64,000 bases of DNA from Pomphorhynchus laevis (Eukaryota > Acanthocephala > Palaeacanthocephala > Echinorhynchida > Pomphorhynchidae). The notes below the pieces were generated by a model. The model was not told the DNA's origin. It made no database searches and was given only the letters and a program-made list of their open reading frames with translations. This document shows, in pieces, positions 10,153 through 23,059 of the stretch (its first letter is position 1; every line of letters starts with the position of its first letter). The stretch spans positions 62,001 through 126,000 of the forward strand of contig WNNJ02002049.1 in the NCBI GenBank assembly GCA_012934845.2. The letters run 5' to 3'. The translations under genes were made by a program, and so were the position numbers.

Positions 10153-12660
10153 GGAAGCTTGATGAACAATGGGGAGCCGGCAGCGATGATACGAAAAGTT
10201 ACTAGAAGGCGGAGTTTGATGCTGATGTGGATGGTGGGCCAGGAGAGTTGGGCAAGATATGTGGATGTGTGGTCGAAGCGACGTAGACGAAAGAGCACTA
10301 AAACGGTGGAGTTGATTAGTCTTTGTAGGGGTAGGATGATGAATTTTGGAGAATTTGCGAAAAGGCTGATGCAGTAATCGATTTTAGGAAAGAGAAGCAA
10401 TGAATAAGAGACATACAAGAACGGAAGTCGATAAGGGGGCGAATACGCCGGATGTCACGGAGAATTAAGTTAGACAAGCGGACCTTGTCACGAACGAAGG
10501 GTTTAAGGGAAAGGGAATCATCGAAATGAAAGCCTAAGAAAGTGAGATTGTGTACTATGGGGATGATCGATGAGGCAAAATATACAGTGGGAAGATATAT
10601 GTTTGGTTTACGGTGGAGGATCCATATTAGTTTGGACTTGTCGGGGTTTAGAACGAGTTGAAGATTGGAGAGACGTTTGTATATAGAAGACAGTTTGAGG
10701 TAGAAATGCCGATATCGTATATGTGATTTGCGGGTGCATGAGCATAGATGAGGATGTCATTGGCGTATTGCATGACGTTAAAGGAGAAAGGTTTGATAAA
10801 CGGAGATAGATCGTCAAGCAGAAAAGAGAAAAGCAGGGGACCTCAGACTGAACCTTGTGGGACCCCGCAAAAAATAGGGATGGGAGGGGAGGATAATGAA
10901 TTAGAACAGACGCGAAAGGAACGGTCGGATAGATATGAGGCAAACCATGCTACGGAAGAAGAAAATTCGTAATCATGACGAAGGCGAGAAAGGAGGACGG
11001 AGTGGTCGACAATGTTGAAGGCGGAGGAGAGGTCGAGGGAGATAAGAACATTATATAGAGCCTTGTCTCGAGAAATGAGTAAGTCGTTGTAAACTTTCAT
11101 GCAGGCGATTTCTGTGGAGTGATTAGATCGGAAAGCGGATTTGAAAGGAGGGTACAGATTGGATGAGGAGATATAAGCGTTGATCTGTATTAAGATTAGG
11201 CGTTCTAAGAGCTTAGAAAGAGTAGGGATTATTGAAATAGGGCGATAGTAAGAAGGAATAGAAAGGTCCAGCGATTGTTTCTTAAGGAGGGGCGAACGAT
11301 TGCGGGTTTCTAGTGTAAAGGGAAGATACGACTGCGGATGGACGAGTTAAACAAGGTTGTGAGAAAGGGGATATCGATGAGCATATGGATTTAAGTATGT
11401 GGGTAGGCAGGGGATCGGCAGGTGAGGTTTTGTTGGGCAATGACATGAGGACAGATGAGACTTTGGTAGGTTAGACAGAGAGAAGATGAAAGACTTCCGA
11501 AAGGATAAAGCTAGGCGAGTCAGAGTGGTATAGGATGTAGACCGGGGCCTGAGAGAGCAGCGTGGATACTTTGGTCTGAAGAAATGACGAATAATCATGG
11601 GTATTGATATTGCACGGCGATGAGGAGCGAGCAAGGATTGAGTTAAATGTATGCCATATAGTCTTAGATGAATGAAGTGATGATTTTATGCTGCCAGAAG
11701 GAGTTGCATTTTGTGCGTAGTAGGTTGAGATGAGACCGGCGAAGAGCAAGATAGGAATCACGGAAAGACGTAGTGATCGAGCGGAAATCACGTCTGAGAA
11801 AGCGGTGATATACTCGAAAAGCATGACAGAGTCGACGCTTTGAGAGTAGGCACTGAATGTCAAACCATAGGCACGGATCAATCGACGGTGAGGGTGAGGC
11901 TTGAAGGGCAAGAGAAGATCGAGAGTGGATGTGAGTTCAGAGTCGAAAAGAAAGGCGAGATCGTGAGGAGAGGAATATGTTATTGTGGGATAGGATAGAG
12001 ACGATTTGAGTAAGGCAGAGCCAAGAAGGGAGAGGTCAAGATTTCTCCAAGGGCGACGTGGGATCATAGGTGTGTGAGGAGGGTGTGATTGTGAGTGAGA
12101 TCAAGGGTGATGAGAAAGTGATCGGATAGACTAGGATCGAATATAACCAGTGATGCGTAGGCAGCAAAATGATCGGGGACAGCGATGATGTCGAGTGCCC
12201 CGCTAAGGATATGTGTGGGGGCAGTGGAGATGGGTTTGTAGTTATAGTTGGATAGAATGTTGATGAACTGGATGGACTCGGTGGAAGAGGGGCGGTTGAG
12301 GCAGATGTTGAAGTCGCCAAGAACGATTGAAGAGATTGAGGACAAAGAACAGGGAGACAGAAGGTCAGCGAGTTTGGTAAAAAATAAGGATGTATGAGCT
12401 GATGAACCAGGACGGTATTATTGAGATTTATTATCGGATTTATTGAGAATAGATCTAGTTTTGAGGAGCCCGAGGCGGAAACCGGGTGTGGTGGTGATAG
12501 GGGCTAGCGGAGAAGACACATAGGGGAGATAAAGCGTCATCGAATCTTTGGGTGGGTGTGGAAACAACTGGGGTGGTTTGAGTGGACACGTTGGAGGTTG
12601 ATATGTTCTTATGGGAGAGGTCGCGTATGAGTTTGTTGGCACAAAATCCACATATTAAGT
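10152..12660 (-). mobile_element. Family A CR1-like LINE, decayed, with internal deletion
   Basis: ORF2 begins in the frame at 12651-12418 (PGFRLGLLKTRSILNK). The sequence then jumps, near 12420, to YRPG and LGDFNICLNRP (12345-12064). Compared with the copies at 20.4 kb and 57.9 kb this skips about 290 bases of endonuclease, including the ITESW block. RT follows: ISLDLSSAFNIVDHSVLL and IPIFCGVPQGSV (11100-10843). The active site reads VMQYANDILIYAHAP near 10770, so the usual YADD is YAND and one catalytic aspartate is lost. The C-terminus stops at 10152 against family B and the 3' UTR is missing. Confidence 0.75.
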
Positions 12661-12765
12661 CTTCTTTAGACTTACTGTTATCGCATGCGATTGTAGTCCA
12701 GACGCTACAGTCGTGTGTCGAGCACTATACTTGTAGTTGAGCACAGTTGGTGTCGGTCGTAGCTG

Positions 12766-13207
12766 TCTTCGCGAAATCTGACCTGGATAGACTCAAACGT
12801 ATTCTGAAGAGAGCTAGGTGGGCCCTTAAACGGGCTTAGCATCGGTCAGCGAATGGGAAAACTCAAGTGCGCCTCTGGGGTACTTGGGCCTATCTCATGA
12901 TTTGTCTTCTTTTATAGAGGACGTCCCCCAGAGCAAAGGCTAAGGTTTGTCAAGCTCCTCATTTCGCGATTACCGAACATAGTCTGCCTCAATTGAACTC
13001 TTCGGGGGTTAAAGACCCCGGGTGGTTCAGTCGGAGAGCGGCGTGATTGTTGGGTGGACGGCTCAGATTCCCGCTAGACCTCTGGCCCTGACAATATCGT
13101 GAAGACTAAACATTTTGATTTTCCGTATCTATCTTGAACTGTGTTTTTTCAACTGTCTTTATTAGTTATTTTTAGTGGTTGTTAAGTTATTAAAGAAATT
13201 CCTTATT
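12766..13207 (+). mobile_element. Family B LINE, 5'-truncated 3' end (plus strand)
   Basis: It starts in the last codons of ORF2 (gcgaaatctgacctggatag) and runs through the 3' UTR (gaggacgtcccccagagc; ggttcagtcggagagcggcg) to the tail aaagaaattccttattatta at about 13207. It is the shortest, clearest example of the family's 3' end and defines the tail used to read the other junctions. No convincing target duplication was found by eye. Confidence 0.75.
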
Positions 13208-14690
13208 ATTACAATCCAACATCACATACAGCATTTCGACTTTATCGGAATAACAATTACTGACGACCTTATTTGTTAACTCCGCAAAAATCACCATAAT
13301 ACTATTAAAAAGCATTATTAACAATATGCGCGTATTCTTTTGTCCCTTCGACGGTACGATCACATGTCTAAACACCTATCTGATCTTTATGACCAAATAT
13401 CAAGCAACGTATACTTTTCCGCTTATTTTCTCTTACTTTTCGACTTCGCACAAAAAACCCCTTATTGCATTAATATTCTCTCTTTAGCATTCACGAGTTA
13501 CATCCTTGAATCTACGTTCTATGAACTCATATCCTCTTTCTCTCAACTACTCAACTAATTTCAGACTTACAGGGTTCTATATATCTGCCCCTTTAGCTTG
13601 AAAAGTTTGCCTACCCATATTCGCTTTTCAATTTCATTTTTCTCTTTGCAACGTCTTTTTCCCTATTTCAAACCGTTAAAAATCTAAAATATGATCACTT
13701 GATCACTAATTTAACGATTAATTAACTTGGTAATGTTTCATTTTTTCTTTTCTTCAATGGATCTGAAAGCGAGCTTGTGCTCACAATTATAACTTTAATT
13801 GAATTATTATAACAAATTGCAAATTGGTTTCTGCAAAACGATTTATCCATTAGTCGGTAATTTTTAGGTAGGTAATTTCATGGTAATTAATTGAATTACA
13901 TAAGTTACGACGTCATGTTTTTTCGATGCATGTAAAATTTCATGATCCCAAGTAGCTCGATATGAATTTGTTCTTTTATATTCTGAACAAGCTTTTATCT
14001 TCAACTTAAGAGTTCACGGATAAACATTTTCAGCCTTTAAGACAAACCTCTAATTCTGCTATATTTATGTTTCGTATCGTCTTTGGTTCACAAACATGAT
14101 TAATCTTCTACAATAAATGAATTGATTGCTATCACAACCTCTATTATTAAACACCTTACAAATATCCGCAATACACGTTTTTTTGAACTTTAAAACACCA
14201 GTTCTCGAAACGGGTATCAGAATTCAACACTCGCCCGAACACTTGTTTTCGCACACTTGTTTTGATCAGTAATTGCCTCATCCCCACCGACACTACTGTT
14301 ACTCGTAATGAAACTGCACGCAGTGTGAGACAATTCAGAGAAACATATTGCTCATTAAACGATTGACAGTCGTAAACAGAACTCATTTAGTTATAGATTC
14401 ATTTGACGAATGAACCTTCGATACTCTTCAAACAACAAGGCTTGATATTATCGAGTTTTAAACATCTTGTCTTCTACAATTAAACAAGAAGCTCGTATTC
14501 AAGTTCAATATTTTTGAATACCTTTATCATCTAATTATTGCATGCATTTTTCGCAGTATCGTTGACATAGTTGTTCACGAAATTTTGAATCTTGATATGA
14601 TATGAAACTTAAGCTATATTATATAACCAACATTTGTCCCTTTATTTATAGTTAGTCAAATAAAACCATTGTTTAGTCTGCTGTCAATTT
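13208..14690. other. AT-rich stretch, nothing recognised
   Basis: About 1.5 kb with no recognisable repeat, RNA or protein similarity. The small open frames at 13340-13558 and 14386-14156 have no visible domain and ordinary AT-rich composition. Confidence 0.5.
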
Positions 14691-14699
14691 ATTTGATTA

Positions 14700-14815
14700 T
14701 TAATGGAGAAGTTTCTCAACCCTAAACAACTATCTCTTCAGCCTGATCACGGTGATGTTTCGACTCAATTGATACAATGGAAAAGGCGTTTTATTAATTT
14801 GTTGAAAAAAATGTA
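14700..14815 (+). mobile_element. Possible gag-like stub of an LTR-type fossil
   Basis: A short plus-strand reading frame starting MEKFLNPKQLSLQPDHGD resembles the N-terminus of gag proteins in Ty3/Gypsy-type elements. It points opposite to the large fossil next to it, so it would come from a different insertion. It is short, broken and low confidence. Confidence 0.3.
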
Positions 14816-14879
14816 ATGACTAATTTAGGACAGGTAATTGTGAGTACAAAACACACTACACAGCTTTCAACAATTGATA

Positions 14880-15060
14880 CCAGGCGCTCGAGGAACATTA
14901 ATGTAAATTCCGACAGGAGCGCAAAAAAATGTAACACTTTTTTGTTTTTCGTTCCAGAAAAACCACAACACAAGATACAAACCGCTTTTTTATACAGTTA
15001 ACCAATCAACAATTTGCTGATTGTACGCCGCTCATAACGTGGCGGCAAATTTCTGGAGGC
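14880..15060 (-). repeat. Downstream terminal repeat of the LTR fossil
   Basis: This stretch matches the one at 21185-21307 continued at 26652-26722. Shared blocks include caggagcgcaaaaaa, cgttccagaaaaa, tatacagttaacc, caacaatttgctga and ggcggcaaatttctgg. On the element's strand it has a TATA-like gtataaaa. Exact ends were not determined. Confidence 0.6.
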
Positions 15061-17684
15061 TAGATCATGCAACTCTTGTGACCTGAACACTGTACCGTTA
15101 TCCATCAATAACTCTTTCGGGAATCTATGCTCAAATAACACTTCACGTAATTTAAAACAAACTTGACGTGTCGATTCATCACGAAGCTCTTTCCAGATTG
15201 CAAAACGGCTTGGTCCACTGTCCACGATCGTTAAATATACACATTATTAAAATGAGTGATATTAACAGCGAGCCGAACCCACTTTCCGCTAACATCGTAA
15301 CTACCATCACTGTAGAAGCTAGATGGTGGATCAATGCTCTGACATTCGCGACACTTACTAACAATCTCGTCAATGTCACTACGAATCACATCAAGGTAAA
15401 CCATTCGTACAAGGCGGTAGGATCGTTCAACCCCAAAATGATGCATATTATGCAAATCCGTAAGTTTATTTTCCAACTCACTATCTTTAACGGAGGTAAC
15501 AACGTTGACTACACCTTGGACTTTCGTTGATAAAATCGAGCGGTGAAGACGAGTGAGACAATCAGCCTTATTTTCCGATGAACTGCATAGCACCAACACA
15601 CATTTAATCCCGTTTCCTCAATGATTGTCATCAGTGTAGACAACCTCCTTCTAATGAGAATTTTAGCAATGCCCTTCGCGCAAAGTCTACAACATTTGAT
15701 ACTTGTCACTTGAAGCCAATTAAAAACGGTTTGAGAATCTGTGTTGACACGAAGATCGGTAATATCTCTTTTAAGACCAAGGTTAATCCCTCTTATCACC
15801 GATTCAAATTCGGCAACATTTATATGTGGACACATATTTCAAGTGTCACTCTCATAGCTATGTTACTAGCGTCACACCAGACAGTTCCACTCTCACATGT
15901 GCCAACTGACCAGACTCCTCGAACGGGATCATTATGACGGACTTTTTCGACGATTCTCATTATACACTGATGTGCGTCGTGGTTCAAGTGATCATTCCAG
16001 CATCCACTAAGAGCCAAGCGTTTCGCATAGCTACATGCAACTCTAAGCCAACTTGCAATCGGGTAATGTGCGGTTAAATTCCCACACACAGAAAATATTT
16101 CTCGCCTGGTAATCGCGTTTTCCACAGACATATTAATATCCAGTGCTGATCCTCTGGCGAATATGAGCTGTCCAGATTTGTTCATTTCAATACTGATTCC
16201 TAAAACTCGATTATTTGCTAAATTTATCGGTGACTTTGATATTAAACTATATTGAGATAAATGCCTTGATACCTCACTTGCACTTATGATACTTTCATCA
16301 ATAGTTATATCATCCAGATAGAATTTCGTTCCCTTGATGACATTCGCATCCTGTGATAGAACAGTCTCGAAGATTTTTATCATAATACGCACAGCTTAGC
16401 CCGAATCCTAGACTGATCAAACAATATATTTCGTCCTTATAATTGATAAGCTGATAAGGCCAAAGATCTTTATCTACTCTTCATTGTAACTACGCATTTT
16501 TATATCCAATAATTTCACAGGTCCGCTAATTCGTATCTACTTGCGAATTGCATTTTCACAAACTTGTATAGTATATCCAGTATGACAGCTAACATACTGG
16601 TTCAGCTCTCGGAAGTCGAATACGGGATGTACTTTCTCTTTACTCTTGTGGATTACTGTTATTAGTGGTATTATCCCTCGTTGAACTTTCTGTACCCATC
16701 TACACAAGATGCTTTCATCAATCCACCTTGATGAAGGCATCTCCACGAAACTTAATCCTTATGCGGGCAAGTCTGGTCCTTTGTTTTCTAAGGTGTTTGG
16801 TTAAATTAAACTTTTCTAGGAAAAGTCCAAACTCCGGCAAACTTATAAATCATGTCAATCCCCAGAATTACATATAAACCGTTCTTTAATTGATCAGATA
16901 CTTCAACTAACATCACACGACCGCTAATCAACATGGATATTTGTGCCATACCTTGGCAATTAAATTTTTCACCGCTGAAGTCTGTGACAGTAGCACTGCT
17001 GTAAGGCTTGCTCGCAAAACTCGACTGTACAATCGTATGAGAACTACCGCTATCGATTAATGCTCGCGCATATCGATGACCAATCTTGACAATAATAACA
17101 GGCAACTCTGAATAGCCAGCATGATTTATTCCGTAGGTTGGAGCTGATGCAGCTCGACAACGCTACCCACGACGTTTCCCGACCGTTGACAATTTCTTGC
17201 TATATGTCCAATCCGATTGTAGATCCAACAACGAATGGTATTTCTCCATTTATAAATTGGTAATGGATCAGCTTCATTGTAGGTCAATCATGTTTCGTGA
17301 AACCGCGATTAGAGCAGTGCTCTTTAGAGCAAGAAGGGATTGTGCCCTGACGCTTAACTCTTGTACAGATTTACATTCAACATCGGGCAACGAGTGTAAA
17401 TCTTTTTCAACGTGATCGGGCAACTATACCACAAAGGCTCTCTTTATTATAGTTTCACTCAATATGTCAACTGCACGATCTAGCTTCTTCAGCTCGGATA
17501 GGTAAACTTCGACAGGCTCACCCACCCATACTTTGGTTATGAATTTCTCATAAGCAGAGAAGGGATTTTTTCCAAAAGCCCTCCGTAGGCAACATTTGAT
17601 CTCCTTCGTATCCGCCTTCAAATCTTCAGCCATTTTCATGTAAACTGAGAGAACGTCACCTTCAAGAAGCATTTTTAATAATAA

Positions 17685-17740
17685 TACAATAATTTATTTG
17701 ACGTGGCAAATGCGTGCAAAATGCACGCTAACATGACAAC
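17685..17740 (-). repeat. Family A 3' terminal stem-loop and AATAAA tail
   Basis: On the minus strand the element ends tagcgtgcattttgcacgc (a 5-6 bp stem), then atttgccacgtc, then aaataaatta. The same arrangement, with a different loop, forms the whole of the tiny insertions at 53849-53904 and 63590-63640 and the end of the copy at 27.1 kb. It is likely the 3' structure recognised by the RT, as known for other CR1/L2-type LINEs; that role is inferred. Confidence 0.65.
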
Positions 17741-17781
17741 TAACAAACAAAAAAAGAACATCAAAAGTCACAGATAATTAG

Positions 17782-19763
17782 TTAATTGTTTAAATTGAAT
17801 TGGATTCGGCGTTTGAAGCACGGCATAGATGTTGATTGGCAGATCTGAATAGGCAGTTGATTCCACAAGAGAAGAGCAGCCACAACTAAGAAGCGGAAGC
17901 CAAAAGAGGTAGAGTAGTTTGGGACATGTAAAAGAAGGGAATTACGGGAACGCAGAGCACAATACACAGTACGAGAATTGTCGAGAAAAGGAAGGTTGAG
18001 AAATGAAGGGGTATGAGAAGTTATAAGGCGGAAAGCAACGATAAGAAGACGAATTTGAACACGACAATAAATTGTAGGCAAATCGAGAGAAGCAAGATGG
18101 TAGGATGTATGATCAAAACGACGAAGACGGAGGAGAATTCGGACAGCTGCGTTGACGATGCGTTGTAGGGGAAGAAGAGTGGATTTAGGTGAGTTGGAAA
18201 ATAGACTAAGACAACAATCGAGTCTAGAAAAAAGGAGAGATGATATGAGAGTCATATAAGAAGGGAAATCGATCAATCTACGAACTTGACGGAGGTTGCG
18301 GAGTATCAAGGTAGATGAGCGTACTTTATCACTAACGAAAGGTTTAAGTGAAAGTCGGTTGTCGAAATGAAAGCCTAGGAAAACGAGATTATCAACGGTA
18401 GGAAGAATTGTAGAATTTAATGATACGGAAGGAGGTTCTACGCTGAAGCTTCGAGGTAGGATCCACATAATTTTAGATTTATCAGGATTCAGAGAAAGGC
18501 GAAGGGAATAAAGATGATTGGAAATTGAGACAAGATAGTCAGAAGCAGAAACACTAAGATCGTAAATACGATAAACAGGTGCATGAGCATAGATGAGAAT
18601 GTCATCAGCATATTGCATAACATGGAAGTTAAATTTATGAGAAATCGAAGACAAGTCACCGAGAAGAAGAGAGAAAAGCATAGGGCCTAATACGGAGCCT
18701 TGTGGAACACCGATCGGGATGGATGAAGGATGGGAGAGAGAAGAGTTAGAATAGACGCGAAATGTACGGTTTGATAGATATGAAGAAAACCATGATACAG
18801 TGGGTAAAGAAAGCCATAATCATGACGAAGGCGATGGAGAAGAATCGAGTGATCGACGATGTCAAAAGCAGACGATAGATCAAGAGAAGCTATGACACTA
18901 CATAATTTATGATCGCGCGAGATGAGTAAGTCATTATAAACTTTAAGACAGGCAATTTCAGTAGAGTGATTAGAGCGAAAAGCGGCTTGGAAGGGAGGAA
19001 ACAAGTTGGAGGAAAAGAGATATGTTTTAACTTGCTTGAGAACGAGACGCTCAAGGAGTTTAGAGAGGGTTGGGAGAAGTGAGATTGGACGGTACGAAGA
19101 TGGTAGTGAGGAGTCGAGAGATTGCTTTTTGATGAGATGACGAACAGTGGCGCATTTCCAGATGGAAGAAAATGTACGGCTACGGATGGACGAGTTGAAC
19201 AATGTAGTTAGGAAGGGTGAGATAGAGGAGCAGATATTTTTAAGCAAGTGAGTGGAAATTGGGTTAGAAGGAGAGGTTTTATTAGGTAATGACAGCAGAA
19301 CCGAAGAAACTTCATCAGACGAAACGGGAAGAAGGTGGAATAGTTCTGGGAGGGAAGTATTTAAAGATAAGAGTGGGTACAAGGGGGATACGTGTAGTAG
19401 GGACAGTAAATTAGATAGCTTAGTTTGTAGATAAGAAGAAAATTCATCAGGATTTATATTACAAGAAGTAGATGATCGTGAAAGAATTGAGTTTAAGATT
19501 TTCCAATGAGATTTAGAGTTGGAAGATGACTCGAGTTGATTTCGCCAAAAGATAGTACGTTTAGTACGTATAAGAATAAGATGTGAAGGGCGTAGAGAAA
19601 AGTAGGAATCACGGAGATTTGGAGTGAGTGAGTTGGGAGAACGTTTAAGAAAGCGTTTACACATATGAAAAGAGTGACGGAGTCGACGCTTAGAAAGACT
19701 ACAGTCAGAATAGAACCAGGGAGCATGGCGCAAGCGCTTGGAACGTTGAAGTCGACTAGGCAT
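17782..19763 (-). pseudogene. Family A ORF2 reverse transcriptase, two frames
   Basis: The first frame (19763-18687, 358 residues) has RPISLLPTLSKLLERLVLKQ, FQAAFRSNHSTEIACLKVYN and IASLDLSSAFDIVDHSILL. The second (18681-17782, 299 residues) has MQYADDILIYAHAP (intact YADD), LSLNPDKSKIMWILP, VFLGFHFDNRLSLKP, and a C-terminal region ending QICQSTSMPCFKRRIQFNLN. Both belong to one RT of CR1 type; a single-base deletion between them breaks it. No RNase H follows, as is usual for CR1. Confidence 0.82.
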
Positions 19764-19862
19764 AAGGTTATTGAGGATCGACGTAAGTTCAGAATCAAAC
19801 AGAATGCAGAGATCATCGGGAGAGGGATACTTAAGAGGAAGTGAAAAGAGTGAAGAATTGAG

Positions 19863-20662
19863 TTAGGCTGTGCAGAGAATAGGGATATCGAGAAGCTTCC
19901 AGGGTCGACTTGGTGTAGATAATGGTAAAGGCGGAGAAGGAGGATGGGGACGAGTAAGAGTAAGAGTGACAAGGAAATGATCGGACAAACCATGATCAGT
20001 AATTGACAAGGAGGTATAGTCATTGAAGCAGTTAGGAACATCAATGATGTCGAGAGCACCGCCGAGAATATGAGTTGGGCTTCTTAGAAGTAATTTATAA
20101 TTAAAATCAGAAAAAAGATTAGTTAAAGTGATAGAGTCAGTGTCAGACGGGCGATCAAGACGAATGTTAAAGTCACCGAGAATAAAAGAAGGAGTATAAG
20201 ACAATGAACAGTAAGACATTAGATCTGCAAGGTCGTTAAAGAAGATACGTGATGGGGCAACTAAACCTGGACGGTATACAATCACAAGTTCCAGAGGGAA
20301 AGGCGTTGATAATCTGCATATGAGTAATTCGAACGAAGTGTAACGGATGTTAATGTTGATTTTACGTAAAGACATTGGGTGACGAGCAATGGCAACTATA
20401 CCGCCATGGTTAGACGCAGTATATGTATGATAGGCAATTAGACGAGCTGATTCAACTAAAGAACAACCAGAGCGACATAGACGACGAATATCAAGATCGT
20501 CGGAGTTACAATGCCAGGATTCGGTAATGCAGAGAATATCAATAGATAATTGATCGAAGCTTTATAAAGAATGGAGCGAGTGATGAATAGACTAAGACGA
20601 AAAGTATGCTTAGGAGCGAGATCGACTAGCGAAGAAGACAAGGGGGAGAGATGGGACGCCAT
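19863..20662 (-). pseudogene. Family A ORF2 endonuclease domain
   Basis: APE-type endonuclease. The start region (KHTFRLSLFITRSIL) is followed in a shifted frame by CITESWHC (metal-binding glutamate) and SNHGGIVAI. The 170-residue open frame 20375-19863 then gives VIVYRPG, FILGDFNIRLDRPSD, THILGGALDI and the terminal DHGLSDHFLVTL (catalytic SDH). All key motifs are visible, but one reads DIIDVPN where the sister copy has DIIAVPN. Such enzymes nick target DNA for target-primed reverse transcription. Confidence 0.78.
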
Positions 20663-21307
20663 CGAATTTTTGGCCTTGTGTGTACAACGTGAAAATTTCC
20701 ATTGATTTGACGTATAGATAAGGATGACTCGCCGTTTGTTTCACGTCGATGTTTCTCAATGCGAGCTAAATTGAGCTGGGCAATATCAGAAGGGGAGCGG
20801 TCAGAAAAGATACGGCAAGTAGATGAAGTGGTAAGAAGTTTAAAACGTTGGGAGAGTACCGAAGGGGCATGTGAACTATCTCGGAATACGATTTTTAAGA
20901 GTGGAGGACTGAGATGATTGGATTTAGTGGATTTGTTTAAACGAATAAAGGATACAGGAGCGATATTATTGAAGAGGGATGGGTTATCATCAGAAAGAAT
21001 GGTTGCTAGGATAGACCTGAAAGCAGATACATCATTATTTGTAACAGATGAACCTCTTCATCGTCCAATTTCTTCAGCTTGACAACTAACTCCAGCTTTG
21101 CTAACCATGTTTAAATGTCGCCGGTACAATTGAACGAATGTATCGCATTCGTTAATTTAAATTTGCTCATTTGCTGCTAGCCCGATTAGCTTGTAAATTC
21201 AAACAGGAGCGCAAAAAATGTAACACTCTTTTGTTATTCGTTCCAGAAAAAACCACAAAACAAATACACACCCATCTTTTATACAGTTAACCAACCAACA
21301 ATTTGCT

Positions 21308-21690
21308 GAAATGAGCCCTGAAACGGGCCCAGTATCTGTCATTGAAAGGGAAAACTCAGGTGCGCCTCTGGGGCACTTTTGCTATCTCGGGATTAGTCTT
21401 CTTTTCTAGAGGACGTCTCTATGGTTTCTCAAGCTCTTTGTCTCTAGTTTACCCAGCATAGTCCGCTTCGATTGGACCCTTCGGGGTGTGAAAGACCCCG
21501 GTTGGTTCAGTCGAATGGCGGCGTGTTGGATTGGCTGTGGGGCTCAGATCCCACTGGACCTTAGGCCGTAAAGGATGGAAGACCAAACAGATTGTATAAT
21601 AGAAGATTTCTGACATGTTTTGTGTTTTGCTGTTTTTTTATTTTAGCTGCCTATTTAACTGTTATACTTTCTTTTAAGAAAATCCTTATT
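21308..21690 (+). mobile_element. Family B LINE, 5'-truncated 3' end
   Basis: It begins in the last ORF2 codons (atgagccctgaaacgggccc) and ends with the tail ttaagaaaatccttattatta. It is flanked on both sides by aatttgctga (21298-21307 and 21691-21700), a good 10-bp target duplication inside an LTR-fossil terminal repeat. The same site is also the right flank of the large copy ending near 26651. Confidence 0.75.
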
Positions 21691-21699
21691 ATTAATTTG

Positions 21700-21850
21700 C
21701 TGATCAAAACCGAGAAAATTAAGAAATTGAACGAAATAAGCTAACTGTGTCTACGTACTTTATATTGCAAATTAAAAATATTGCAAAATAAAAGTTAAAT
21801 AGTTAAATAATAAAAAATTAATTAATAATAAATAATTGTTATAAGATTTT
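21700..21850 (-). mobile_element. Family B 3' tail fragment (inverted)
   Basis: The plus sequence agctaactgtgtctacgtac and the AT-rich run after it match 9385-9480, the extra tail segment of the minus-strand copy there. Only about 150 bases are present, with no body, lying tail to tail with the copy at 21308-21690. Confidence 0.45.
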
Positions 21851-21959
21851 ATATAATTTATATCAAGATGAATTATAAACTAAAATTAAAAATAAAAATC
21901 AATTTTTATGAATTGACTAATAGATAACAAACTATGTATCAGAATAAGGATTAGAGGTC

Positions 21960-23045
21960 ATTAGGGGGAACTGCTATGCTATCAGGTTTCGGCCCCTGTT
22001 CCTCTACTTAACATATCAGCGGGGCCAACTACATGCTAATGATGTATTTCCTCTGATAAAACTATCTAGTATCTTATTTTAATTCAAAGTATATTATTTA
22101 TTATCCATCCATAAAAATTCGCCACTTAAGAGTTTAAATTTATTCTTTATATTATTGTGTTGATTTATATATTTTACTATTTTCTGCTTGATGTTATTTT
22201 TATAGTAACCTAGTTTAAAATATGTATGTATTAAATTATTTAAATGATTTTGAAGAAAGCCAATATCGTTACAAATTGTTGCAATTCTTAAAATTTCATT
22301 ATTTAATGTATTATATTTTACATTATATGGTATTCATAAATGCTCATGCAAAAATATATTTCTTGTAAATTTAAATATGTCATCTTTACGATATAAATTA
22401 ATAGTAGTTTTAGTTAATGCTGATTAAATGTTCATATCTAGATATACACCTTCTTTATCATCAACATTGGTTTTGTAAAGAATAAGGCTTTCTGGATAAA
22501 TTTGTTTACTAATTGAATAAAAATTATTAGAATTAAATACACATATATCATCAATGTATCGAAACATATATTTCATATATTTATATTGTTTAGATTTAGT
22601 TTTACACAGTTATGAACAAATTCATATTCTATAAAGCTTAAAAACAAGTCAGCTATAATTGGGCTACTATTACCACCCATTGGAACACCTTTTACTTGTC
22701 TAAATATAGATGTCCCTACTTTTAAATAATTTTGATTTGTCAAAATATTTAAGGATTCTATTAATTCAATTTTATCCATATATTTATATTTACTTGATGG
22801 TTTAATTTTTGTTAGATAGGCGTTATAGTTATTATAACATATGTATATGTTATTCGAATATAAGATTAATTAATTTTACTAACGCTTTTTTAATATCTAC
22901 TAAATCTAGATTTGTATAAAGCGTACTAAAATCGTATGTATTTATATTTTGAAAATTTATTCCTTTGGTCTGTTCTAAAAATTCTTTTGTAGAATTAATA
23001 CTGAAATAGTGTTTTATACATTTTGTCACATAATCATTTTGTCAC
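21960..23045 (-). mobile_element. Penelope-like element: RT and 3' end
   Basis: Minus-strand RT motifs in order: YDFSTLYTNLDLVDIKKAL (about 22950-22880), FRQVKGVPMGGNSSPIIADL (frame 22779-22573), FRYIDDICVFNS (about 22560), LYKTNVDDKEGVYLDM, then LGYYKNNIKQKIVKYI. VPMG and YIDD are characteristic of Penelope-like RTs. The 3' end near 21990 carries gggccgaaacctgata, close to the terminal motif seen at 26.8, 41.4 and 45.2 kb. Too little space remains between RT and the terminus for a GIY-YIG domain, so that part seems deleted. Several stops interrupt the RT. Confidence 0.72.
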
Positions 23046-23059
23046 AGAAAAAATGTGCA

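Larger units (their letters stand above)
17675..21040 (-). mobile_element. Family A CR1-like LINE, 5'-truncated, young
   Basis: From the minus-strand 5' side: the end of the ORF1 domain (RPKIRWRP, just above 20662), ORF2 from about 20662 (MASHLSPLSSSLVDLAPKHT), endonuclease, RT and a 3' UTR ending in a stem-loop at 17699-17733. It sits inside the gag part of an LTR fossil. It is nearly identical to the plus-strand copy at 57.3-60.2 kb (about 95 percent by eye). ORF2 carries a stop just below 19865 (taa where the sister copy has tta) and one missing T in a T-run near 18810, which separates the two long RT frames. A further frame change lies near 20580. These few defects suggest a recent insertion. 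Confidence 0.82.

Noticed and set aside
12660-12765. tRNA-like or SINE sequence between family A and family B copies
   Set aside because: No A/B box spacing or cloverleaf could be made out; the stretch is too short to judge.
17400-21200. A separate gag-bearing element on each side of the family A copy
   Set aside because: Both sides read on the same strand and in the order expected for one fossil interrupted by the LINE, so one element is the simpler reading.
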